Of a stretch of DNA of 64,000 nucleotides, positions 22,380 through 33,078 are shown in pieces. The number at the start of each line of letters is the position of its first letter. Position 1 is the stretch's first letter. Source of the stretch: Combretum micranthum (Eukaryota; Streptophyta; Magnoliopsida; Myrtales; Combretaceae); the NCBI GenBank assembly GCA_024138025.1, contig JAMXBD010000961.1:372001-436000 (forward strand), given 5' to 3'. Made by a program: the position numbers and the translations under genes. The notes under the pieces are model-generated. The model saw only the letters and a list, made by a program, of their open reading frames with translations, had not been told where the DNA came from and did no database searches.

Positions 22380-23760
22380 TCATAGCTAAAATCCTCTTCT
22401 TTCTCAAGGGCGGCTAACTCCACACCTTCCTTCATCCAGCTCTTCACATAGCCATTGTCCTTCCATATTATAAAAACGGAATCTGAACATCAATGATCTA
22501 GCTCGATTCCCGCTCTCGCTCCCATTTCCGGACCTTGTTGAGGCAGATCCTCCAAATGATCTAGCTAGGGCATTCTTCCTTTGAGGGAATTCACTGACAA
22601 AATGCCCAACTTGCTTGCAAACATAACAAGTATTTGTTGCTTTCTTCTAGCATTCAAGCATCTTGTGATTTGGGTCTCCACAGAAATAACACTTTCCTTG
22701 CAAATTGGGGCATCTCTTAGGGTAGAGTGTCTCCTTGCATTTCCAATAGATAATGGGTTTTGGTGTAAACTTCCTACCATTAGCATTACTTTTGAAGTTG
22801 CTAAAGGGTTGGACCTCTTCTATGGGTGTGCAGAACTCGATCCCTCATGAAACATTCTTCCAAAGACAGGTGCTTTTTTTTCCATAGTTCTTGCCTTCCT
22901 TTTCTTAGCTCCTTTCACAATTCGAGCTCTCTCAACTAGTCCTTTGAAAGATCTTATATCAAACTCCTCCAACTTGACATGCAATTCTTCATCTGGACCA
23001 CTTAGAAAAACATATCTCTTGAGTTGTTCATTGTACTTATAAGAATCTGATGTATACTGTAGCAACTGATTAGACTTAGTTTCATACTGCTCCACAGTCC
23101 TTCTTCTTTGGGCAATATGCAAGAAATCAGCACTATATTCAACCTTCAGACTCCCAAGAAAGTAGTTCTCCAAGAACTCCTAGCGGAACATCTCCTATGT
23201 AATTGGTGGCATCAACTCACGTTTCTTGGACTCCTACCAAACTCAAGCATTGAGACGAAGCATGTAAGTGCCAAAGGTGATCCTCAAATTATGTGGCACT
23301 TGAATTGAGAATATTCTTCTGCAGCAAGCTACAGGATTGGTTCCCGAGACACACTTCGACAACCAAGGGAGTACTCGCTTTGTTCATACGCGTTCCTCCA
23401 CAGGTGGAGATCCAAGGTATCATTATCGGACTCAACATTTATTACTAGTTGGTTTGAAGGTGCGGCTTCAACATCCCTAGTAGTCTCTTGGTTTCTTGCT
23501 GCTAGCTAAGCCTGTCGCTCCTTGCATCATCATATGGTTCCATGTGGGTTACTTTCCTCTTCGGTCCACCACTGATCTTCCAAGGTATTATGGGTTCATT
23601 TTTGGCAGGTGCTTCTTTCGAGTCTTCTTCTAGATCTTCTTCAGGGTCCTTTTCGGGGTCTTCTTCTTCTTCTTCAACTTCTTCTACTTGGTCCTTGGGT
23701 TCTCCTTCCTTGGCTTCACCCGATCTAATATCCATTAAAACTTCATCATCTTCAAGCTAA
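22380..23760 (-). pseudogene. Gag C-terminal half of chromovirus D
   Basis: Minus strand. From the N-terminal side: an acidic low-complexity segment with a long Glu/Asp run (23,502-23,735), a gag core open at 22,820-23,173 (YFLGSLKVEYSADF, RTVEQYETKSNQL, LEEFDIRSFKGLVERA), and two zinc knuckles at about 22,590-22,690. The first knuckle, CYFCGDPNHKMLEC, is a complete CX2CX4HX4C. The second, CYVCKQVGHFVSEF, has lost its last Cys. A stop lies between them. It binds RNA in intact elements. Confidence 0.85.
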
Positions 23761-23814
23761 AGTCCTATCAATGACGGCGGTTGAGGTGACTCCTCATCGG
23801 GTGGTGGTGTGTAT

Positions 23815-25570
23815 GTTTGGATATTTAGATTAAACGAATTTCAATTCACAATGATCATTGACCAAGTTTTTCAAATATATAAATGTTTTCTAAATCAGGT
23901 TCAATAAATATAGTCTCATAGAGCAAGCGCACCTATTAAATGTAGCATAGATAGTGATTTAGGTCGGTCCCGAGGGAATGGTTGGCAACTAGTGTACTCT
24001 CAACCTCATTAATGGTCTAGCCAAAGAAAGGTTTAGAAAAACATAAAGAAAAATGAACTATGCTAAGTTAGAAATATTCACAAATGTTTAATGGGTAACG
24101 TGAGAAATAAGCCTATAACTTATATGACACAGCAACTCAAGGTTACTTCACCAATTCCTTATTAGAAAGATTTCTTAAAGACAACCAACTTCTTAAAAGC
24201 TGTTTGAATTATGTGTTTATACCGTCGGATTCTCTAATTTAAACTAAAGCTTCTCTCGAAGTTAGTAGTTTTAGATCTAGCTAAAACCAGTAATCTAAAG
24301 TTTTAATTAGACCCACATAAAGAATAGGAATCCATTGTTTTGAAAAGACAACTCAATGAATTTTTAAAACAAGTGATAGAAAGTCTTCGCCCATTCCTCG
24401 GCAAGAGGTAGTTAAGATCGACTCCATTAGCAACCATAGATCTATTCAATTAAAATCAATCATGGATCTAAAAGAGTGCATCACTCCTTTAAAAACCACA
24501 AGTTTAAGTTTAAGCCACTAATTATAAATACCTAATCAAATTAACTTGAAAGCGCATTTGAAATCAAACTGAATCAGGAATTAGATTCCTAATCCCTAAG
24601 CTGTAGGAGTTTATTTCTCCATTGATTTATCAAAATAAGCACATATTATAAGAAATAAAACAAATTTCAAAGATTAATCAATTAACTGCTCAGAAATTCA
24701 TGGAAATTACAAACATCGGGTTAAATTGATTTCACCCAAAAAATAGAAGAAATTCTTAAGTAAAAAGAAATGGAAATTCTTTTACCCATGAATCCTTTAG
24801 AAATCTACTCTACGTTAATAGTGATTTACACTGTTGGTATATACTTTACAACGTACGCTTATACGTTTATTTATAGACTAATAGGCATAAAAAGCATGGC
24901 CTACTTTATTGACACATAGTAGATTTGGTAGATTCTTTCTAACAGAATTTGATAACTTTCCATATGTGCATATGATTTGTGAAAACACTCGTCGAAGGTC
25001 GCGTGTGATCTGTTGGTTAAGGCTTGTACAAAGTAAGATTAGGCTCGACTTCAGGAATTTCCAAAGTAAACTGTGTGTTTTTGTCCATTACTCTATCGGG
25101 GGTAAAATTCAGAGAGTTGAGGGTCGTCTTGCTAGGGCTTGAGGCAATCCTGATAAAGAATTGGTTTGTAAAAGCTTTTGTCAAGGGTTGAGATTTGAGG
25201 GTCGACTTTGAGGCTTGACAATGTATTTTCTTCCAGAATGATGCTCGATCGCTTCGACTAAAGTCGAAGGCTTGCAGTTGAGGCTCGATAGACCAATTTT
25301 TGCTGTCTTCTTTCTCTGTTTGGCTTCAGCTGTGACTTTACAAGGCTCGACTTCTGTAATCTTGATTTTAATTGTTGTTTTTACTCAAAATCTGCATTAA
25401 CCCACTTGATTACTCCTTAATTGATTCTAAGAGCTTTAAAACAATATTATTTATCAAAAACATAAATTTTGCAGGATTTTATCAAAAATTCTTAGCAAAA
25501 TGAGCTCAAAATCCTATGAAAAATATAGAATAAAAATGACTTATTAGGTGGTTTTAGCATATTCTGGTGC
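23815..25570. mobile_element. Unclassified insertion U in the gag of D
   Basis: About 1.75 kb that separates the acidic part of gag from its N-terminal part. The reading of gag resumes on both sides (PPPDEESPQPPS on the left, YWQGVH on the right). Candidate TSD is GTGTA/GTGCA with one mismatch, so the edges are uncertain by a few bases. It contains the GCGCACCTATT...CCCGAGGGAATGGTTGGCA layout seen also at 10.45 kb, and repeated GGCTCGA/GTCGA motifs in its right half. No coding domain; the small open frame at 24,909-25,142 has no recognisable content. Perhaps a non-autonomous retroelement. Confidence 0.5.
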
Positions 25571-26030
25571 ACACCTTGCCAATAGAAGACTCCTTCATAA
25601 TCAGCTCTACACCATTCACTACGGTCTTTCAGTTCATCATGAGTATAGATGAATAATGGCCCAATTTCTTTCCAAGTTTAGAAATTGGGAAATGTGAGTG
25701 CTCCTTCTCTTCGTAGCACAAAATTTGCCTCCTGCAACATGGGTTCATTGTAGGTGAACAAGCCAAGGTTCTTGATGGCATAGATTTCTTCTAACTCCGA
25801 CAATTTCTTTTTCCTTATGGGGGAATATCTTATCGTCTCAACAATCTTGCCCATTCGGTATGTCTCAATCCCTTTTTCCATAGAACAAACATTTCCTTCA
25901 ACGATTTCAGTCTTCCCTCTAAAGCAAACTCTTCACAAAGGACTCTAACTCTTATCCGGTAGTTGACAAGGGTTTCATTTGGCTTTTTTCTGAATTTCTA
26001 AGCTTCCAAGCGGGTTTCTCCTAGGGACAT
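25571..26030 (-). pseudogene. Gag N-terminal part of chromovirus D
   Basis: Minus strand from ATG 26,030 (MSLGETRLEA), then a run of basic and hydrophobic sequence with frameshifts. 25,678-25,881 is open, with RKKKLSELEEIYAIKNLGLF. It reads toward the acidic gag segment now separated by U. It is placed as gag N-terminus by its position after the PBS, not by a strong motif. Confidence 0.6.
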
Positions 26031-26160
26031 TTATTCACGAAAGAAAAAGAGTTAGAAAAACTTATTCTACCCATGCTAAGACTATCTAAGTCTTTCTTAT
26101 ATCCATTCTACTAACTTTCTTATTAAGTCAAATTCTATTGCTATGATCTAAAATTCTTAA

Positions 26161-26177
26161 CCAAGTTGTGATACCAA
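26161..26177 (-). promoter_or_regulatory. Primer-binding site of D
   Basis: Minus strand TTGGTATCACAACTTGG, seven bases inside the LTR edge. The first eight bases match the initiator-Met type PBS; the rest differs from the other elements here. Confidence 0.75.
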
Positions 26178-26184
26178 CTTAAAC

Positions 26185-27650
26185 TGTCACACCCTAAAGG
26201 GTATCCTAAACGCGACAGTCCATCACACTCAATATTAAAGCTTAAGTATGACATCCTTAATCATTCCATAAGCTTCAATACCAGGTGTAAAGCATACATT
26301 CACGATCATAGAGGACCAACTTTGAAACAAGTTATTTAAGAAGATATTCATATAGCAGTTTAAAAATAGAAATCATAACATATTATCAGAAATATGGAAA
26401 TATATAAAGGTCTTACAAATGTCAAAGGGGCATTGCCCTGTCAAAAGATATGGTCCATCAAGGTCTATTAAAGCCTATTTAAAATGAATACATAGAGATT
26501 TATTTAGAAGTCTAAGTCTACATCTAGTCTTTGACTTCTTCCAAAAACTCCTTAATCCAAAAGGTAATACTTGAGAGAAATAATCTCGGGGCTTCAACTA
26601 TAGATAGGGGTACTGCAAAAGATATCTATAAGGAAGTAAGCTTCTGCTTAGTGAGAATTAATTCTGCATGTAAAGTAATTAAACAATCAATATTCACTCA
26701 AGTCATTTAACAAGCATACGAGATGCAATCAACCACGTGAGCAAACGATACATATGATTTTCTGGGAATCATATGTTTGAATAGATTTACCCCTCCATTC
26801 GGTGGTTAGGTGTTACGAGCAACAAGGCTATAGTTCGCAAATTATGTTTTTGTAGTTTACATACATATTCCTACTAACCGCTAAATTGTAGTTATATTGA
26901 GTGCCCACCCACCATTTGATTACGGGCAATCAAAGCCATATAGTTTTCGGGTTCCTCGACCTCATTACTATGCCCTTGTCCCCAAGGATATAGTAATGAA
27001 TGCAATGTGACTCACTACATGTCATACATGAATCATTTTATTTAAGTAATCATGACATAATATTAGGCATTTTGTAAGTGATCATAGAATCCGTAGACAA
27101 ATCATTCATATACTAAATCATACAATGTTTAATTAACAATTCCCGATTCGATATATGTAACATAATTTCAATCATATAAGTAAAGCACATACGCTATCAT
27201 CTTTTTATCTTTCCCTAAAGTCTAGTGCCACTAAACTACAAACAAAAACATAAGTACGAAAATGTAAGAATTTAAACTCATTCGACTATAATAGAAGAAG
27301 CTTCTAGTCAAAGTAACTCCACGTCACCTATACAAAAGAAATACCCAAAATGAGTATTTCTTGAAAGTTCTACTTAAACTTGAAATTCTATTTTACTAAG
27401 TTCGTCAAAATTCGTATGCGGCGAAATTCCAACTTAAAATGGCTATAACTTGCTCATTTTAACTCGAAATTTCACATATTATATATCATTTTCTCCTACC
27501 TACCCGAAAAGACCTATTCATTTTTAAGGTTATTTTCTTCATAAAAGTTCATTTAGGTCTCTAAAAGACACAGTATAGAATCAACATGAAAATTCACACA
27601 TTTAAAACATGATTTTTCTAACTTTGTATCAACAAAAAATTCCATAGAAA

Positions 27651-27683
<33 letters not shown>

Positions 27684-29684
27684 GTTGAAACATGCTTTGA
27701 ATACATATACATATATAGACTCATATTGTATGCAAAAGTTAATGGTGTTGTCCCAATGATTATTTTTCGTAAAATAATTTATCTTATGGTGTTGAAAACA
27801 TAATCTTAACAATTATTTTGTTAAGTGTTTTGGAGGAACTTTATGACTTCTTAGGTTATTGTAAATGAGTATATTCTTATTTTGTTTTTCCAATTTCTTT
27901 TCCAAAACAAATAAAATTTCTCTTAACTTTGGTTTTCTACAATTTTGCTTCTAGTGATAAAAATGAAGTTTGCAAAAATTTTTATTAAGTTGTCGATAAT
28001 ATCCATTATTTTTGAACTCATCTTGTTTATATTCTTTTTATCTCTTTGAAAATGGGTTTATCATTTAAAAGCTTGGCAACAATTATTTTTCTAAGTGAGT
28101 TTATAAATTAGTGAATTGATTTTATCTTAACTTTGAAAACTAGTCTAGATTTTTGTTTTTATTTTAGAGTTGGTAAAAGTAGTATAAGTAAGTTTTTTTA
28201 AAAAAAAAAAATTGTTTATCAAAGAACTATTGACACTAAGTTTTAATAAACTTCATGTAACTTATTACAAAAAGAAAAGTTTAGTTCGTTAATTAATCCT
28301 TTGATAACATCATCTTTTATTGTTATTTAAGAAAACCTTGAGGAGCTTGAAAAGAAGTTGAAAAATAATTTCCCTATGTATTTGATAACAAAATCTTGAT
28401 TTAGTGACAGAGAATAGACTAGCCCCAAAAAGAAAAAAAAAAGAAAAGTAATAATAATAAGCTTGTTAGAAAGTTAATGAGTATTTAGACTCTAAGAAAT
28501 ATATAGATACACATATAGATAATATATATACAAAGTTAAATTAGGAGCATAATAATAATAATAATAATAACAACAACAACAACAGCAACAACATAACATC
28601 ATAATAATAACAAGATAACAAAAATTGGAATTCATGGCATGTGTAAGAACAAAACATGAACATGTTGTTACTTCTACAACTCACATAAGTTTTTGAGAAA
28701 TAATACCATAATCATGCTAAGTTACATGACATGGAAAATAAATTGTGAAAGATATAGGTAAGAATATTTACCTAATGTGGAAATATGAGAGTGGTAGTTT
28801 GAGAGAGGTTTTGGATACTATGTGTGTGTAGAAAGAATGTAAGAAATGAGTAGCAAAAAAAAGAAAAGAGATTTTTGAGAGAGAGGATTAGTGAAGTGAA
28901 TTTGAGTGAGTTTTGGTAAGGTAAATGAATGTGTGAAAGAAATGGAGGGAGATGGGTTATTTATAGAGTTTTCAGGAGTGAAAATTTTGTGATTAAGACA
29001 AATTGAAAAAGGAAAAAAATTTTGTGTGTGTGAGGGAGAGGGAGCTAACGTGAATGAGGAGAGAGGAAGATAGAGTGAGTTTTGTTCTGGTTTTTATTTT
29101 TGTTAATTAAAAGTAATAAGTTGTAAGGTATGATGTGAATGAAGATGTATGAGAAATGTAAAAAGTAGAGACTAGGTATGTAGAGTATAAGAAAAGGAGT
29201 AGAAAAAGTAGAAATAGGTGAATAATGGTTAATAGTGTAGAATAGTACTATGAATAGTATATAAGACAGATTAATACCAGTAGTAAAAAAAAAATATGCG
29301 TAATTAAGCTGCATGTGATATTTTTAGATATGAAAAAATTTTAAAATTAATATTTTTGAAAATCCTTGTATTTTTAGGAATCTATGGTTCTACTAGAATT
29401 TTTTTTTACCGTCGAGTGTGTCCGAGCACGGTTTTCAAAAACTGATCCCGTTTGGATCCGAAACACACTGAAAATTAATGAATCTAATATTTTTAAGTTT
29501 CCTTATATTATTACAAACTATTATCTATCATTATCTCAATTTTTTATTTCGAGTTTAAGAACACGGGATTGCCAGATCTAATCCTATTAGAGTTTTGTTA
29601 CAAGTTTGTTGACTTTAGGGTTTTTGGTTGCCTTCTGGTTTAGGGTTTAAGCATAAACCGTACCATAAATTCTAGGATATTACA
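26185..29684 (-). mobile_element. 5' LTR of chromovirus D (Z family, full length)
   Basis: 3,500 bp, TGTCACACCC...ATATTACA on the plus strand. It is the full-length reference copy of the Z LTR family in this window (others: Z1, Z4 and the pieces at 53-54.3 kb). It carries a compound CA/TA microsatellite at 27,652-27,682 that the other D LTR lacks. Outer flank CTTCT. The two D LTRs differ by several insertions and deletions as well as substitutions, so D is old. Small open frames inside (for example 29,045-29,314) are not genes. Confidence 0.85.
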
Positions 29685-31140
29685 CTTCTTCTCCTTCTGA
29701 CAATCATGGTTGTCTTAAGTAACCTTAGACCTTTCCTCAATTTCCTTTCAAGCATTCTTGGTATCTTTATGTCTAATGTGTTTTTATACTTTCTCCCTCA
29801 CTTGCTTAAGCATGGTAAGTTGGCAATTTGGAGATAGAGTTGAAGAAAGGGCTTTTGGCAAGAACCCCTTGTTTAATTGCCTCCAAGGCTACCCTCTAGT
29901 TAAGGTTTAAGACATCTAATCATGCTTTATTAAATTGGAAGTCTTAGAGGGGTTCATTTATCTTCTACTTAAACATGTACAAAAAATAGGAATTTTTTCT
30001 CAAGTGGTTTACTGGACATGAAATGGGTTGTAAACAACTCACTGAATTAAGTGATGGACGTGATGGTCCTTTCTAGAAGCTTGTTAAACCAAGTCTTGGT
30101 AGCACCTCAATGAGTCATCGGGAGATTGCACCATATGCCATTCGAAAAGATGTGCAACATCATATTAGAATGGAACTAGGTAAGGTAATCTTCAAGGTCG
30201 TTCATCCTATCATAAGTTTCTAGATATGGGATTTTAGTCCCATTGAAGAGAACTACAAACTGAATTATCGCAGTGAAAAGTGATTTGACAGTGGTCGTTT
30301 TTACCATCGAAGAACTTTGGAGACTGTCCTTTAAGGTTGATAGCTTCTACATCATTTGGTCGACTTTTGCCAATAAGGTGGGTGGCTTTACATCAATGGA
30401 TGGTGAGTTGGCTCATGCATCCCCTCATGAACTCCAGTAGGGCTAGGGCATGCATGGATTGACCTCAGGCACTTGTTGTTACGGTATTCATGGTCCTTTA
30501 CGATCCACCATAAGTGATGGCAAGTTGTGAGCCTCTAAGAAGCATCGGTAGTGGCCTTAGTTCAGCTAGGTAGACTAGTGGCTATTCTATGGTCATGCGG
30601 TCTATGCTTAGACATCATGGAGTGATTGTTGGAGGATACTTCTATTTGAGGTGGAGTAAGGGACCATTTACACGTCTGTCTAGGTGATCTTTATGGTGAT
30701 CAATGTAGAGATAGAATTGGAGATTGATTGTCTTGTTTGTTTGTGTGAACATTCCTTAACTCCTTAAGATCTACCATCCTTTGGTGAAGTTGAGCACTAG
30801 TGTGTTCACATTCTTGGTTCCTGTCATTAGCTATCGACACATAATTTCTCTAGTCCTAGGATGCACCTCGGATTGATAGGTTCTACATCCATTGGAGTCC
30901 ATTATGTTGAGGATTGTTGTCTTGCCATTGTGGTTGTTGTGCTGCAGTAATTGGATGGCTACTCTATAATTAGCCTCTACCATGGGCTAGCTTTGCCATG
31001 TGTGAAGGATGAGGTAACAAGAGCGTGTGTAGAGAGGAGGATACATGCTAAAAAGTATCAAACTAATAGAAGGAAGCATGTATGAAGAAGATGTTGGTTT
31101 AGAGTAACAACCCAGTAGCTGGTTTGTCGAGGGAGTTGGA
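29685..31140 (-). pseudogene. Gag of the Tat-lineage element
   Basis: Minus-strand translation with many stops still shows the Tat/Ogre gag layout. KVDQMM...KLSTLKDSL (30,330-30,400) is followed by KSLFTAIIQFVVLFNGTKIP, YLETYDRMNDLEDYLT, MLHIFSNGIWCNLP, then ATKTWFNKLLERTITSI and FTTHFMSSKPLEKKF, and toward 29,700 a basic tail. These correspond to the YDG-DP-HL, CR-FP-L-A-WF-L and F-HF blocks of Tat gag. The sequence is cut at 29,684 by the LTR of D. The N-terminal ~700 bp is poorly preserved. Confidence 0.75.
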
Positions 31141-31161
31141 AGGAGATAACGTTTACCTTTT

Positions 31162-31180
31162 CCTACAAACGGACACCAAT
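31162..31180 (-). promoter_or_regulatory. Primer-binding site of the Tat-lineage element
   Basis: Minus strand ATTGGTGTCCGTTTGTAGG, preceded by ACAAC. It is a decayed form of the ATTGGCGCCGTCTGTGGGA sequence that follows the 5' LTR in Tat elements, and differs from the Met-type PBS of all other elements in the window. Confidence 0.7.
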
Positions 31181-32682
31181 TGTTGTAGGTGTCAAATCAT
31201 CGATAGAGTTTGGATGCACGAACATTGTATACCTAGGAACACAAAAGCTTAGTTAGTGGTGTGCCGAGGGTATGTCTAATGCAGCCACTCCAATGCTTAA
31301 GTGCTATGAGTTCTTGGAAGTGCTAAGAAATCATAGTAGCACTAATGTGTCCCAAAGAAGAAAAGATCCCCATATTTTTCGTGTAAGGACCTTTTATATA
31401 AGGTAGCCATAACAAAATTTGGGGCACCACAAGATATCTTTACTCCACATGGAAAATTCATCAAATTCTTTAGCTAGCCAAATTCGTGGAGTACAAACAC
31501 CTTAGGGGGAAAATGCAAATGAGTTAAGTGGGTGTGAATATGTCAGGTATGGAAGGCAGTTAGACTAATGCGAATTCCCAAGAAGATACAAATGTCAAGT
31601 CGTCATGGGCACCCTTTAGGTCGAGGCCACAGCTAGCTAAATCTCTTGCCATGGACCTCCATCTTAAGAGCTGTGACTAGGTTGAGGACCTTGGTTGTGA
31701 GCAAGAACCAAGGTCTTCATGAGGCTTGTCTGCAAGGTCGGGAGCTACTTGGGTTTAAGCCGCTTGAGCATTGGGACTTCCAAGAGGTTCTTAGTGGGTT
31801 TGGGGACCCATTGGTCTAAGGTTAAGGTCCAATGAGCTATACTTGAAAATCTCATATCAATAGGGTTCATATCAAATCGAATATTATTAAAGCACCAACC
31901 CGTTTTCATTACTAATCCAAATGAATTGGTTGGATTGATTTTAATTGGCTAGATTGGTTTTAGCTTAAATCAATCAACCAAACTAGCATCAATTGATCAA
32001 AAGGAGCTAGCTGTCAAATGGGATATAGGTTTAGAATAATAGTCAATCCAAGCATTTTTTAGCAATCCCTTTCTTGGAGACAAGTTACCCAGACAAGATG
32101 TTTTGTCGATAGAACCACTGAGTTTAAGACCCAACATGCATGTTCTCGAGTTCCAATTTTTATTGTAAGTGTTGTGGTTTAAGTTTTTTCGATCAGTTTT
32201 AGTTAAGAAATAGGATATAGTGAGTTGTTACCACGTAATTTCAGTTTCCTTGATTACGATCTCAGAAACATGGGCCATAGATTGGTCTGTTGGGCCATGT
32301 GTGGGTTGAGCGATAAGACCATATATGGCAGGCAACTTGTAATGACAATACTGCTTATTATGCAATAAGGCTCATAGACATATGACTATACGAGAAGGCC
32401 AAGTCAATAGCCAATCATCAATGCCATCTTTTGGGACTAGATGTTTGGGTGAATTAGCTTCAATTGCTATTACAAGGACTAGATTAATAATCCCATTGAA
32501 TTTGGACATGAGTTTGGATTGTTTATTGCATTGGAGCATTTAAAGTCGGCGTGCAATTAATGCATCGTGCGCATGCAAGTAGCACGGGCAGTTCGTCCTA
32601 ACTGTGGAACTTAAGTGATGGCTACTCCCAGGATTCAGGATATTCCATATGTGGCAATAATTCGAGGATAAGAGGATGGACA
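31181..32682 (-). mobile_element. 5' LTR of the Tat-lineage element
   Basis: Begins TGTTGTAGGTGTC on the plus strand right after the PBS. The far end is placed at GGATGGACA (32,682) because the minus strand would then begin TGTCCATCC, but no TSD partner is available, so the end is tentative. About 1.5 kb with no ORF. It lies under 400 bp from the LOG stop codon and reads in the same direction as LOG. Confidence 0.55.
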
Positions 32683-33078
32683 GCACCCAAGAATTAAAAC
32701 TCGAATTCTATGTTTACCATCCGAAGAAAAATAGAACAAACACGGAATGTTTATACTTCCGTATTCAGATTATATATTTATATAAACATTCTAACAAAAA
32801 AACCTTCAGCAAACTGTGTAATTAAGCTGTTCCAAAACACCAAATCGATTCCTTTAGAAGTTAGGACTTAAAAAGGAGAAGCTATGCAAACCCTCTCCAC
32901 ATGTATAGTGAAGATATATCTATATATCATGCTCTATCCATCTACTGTTTGCTTAAAAAGCCAAAACGTTGCTGTGCTGACGGTATGCTCTGCTAAATGT
33001 CGATAAACCTTCTTTACTAATTATATACGTTTGAGTACGTAATTTCTCCGAAAACCTTGTTTTACTTCCAAATATGCG
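32683..33078 (-). other. LOG 3' flank / probable 3' UTR
   Basis: AT-rich sequence between the Tat LTR and the LOG stop codon. It probably contains the 3' UTR and polyadenylation region. I see no AATAAA on the minus strand; weaker AT-rich signals are present. Confidence 0.5.

Noticed and set aside
22565..22786. 73-aa minus-strand frame over the gag zinc knuckles of D
   Set aside because: The knuckles CYFCGDPNHKMLEC and CYVCKQVGHF are read in another frame; this one is a shadow.
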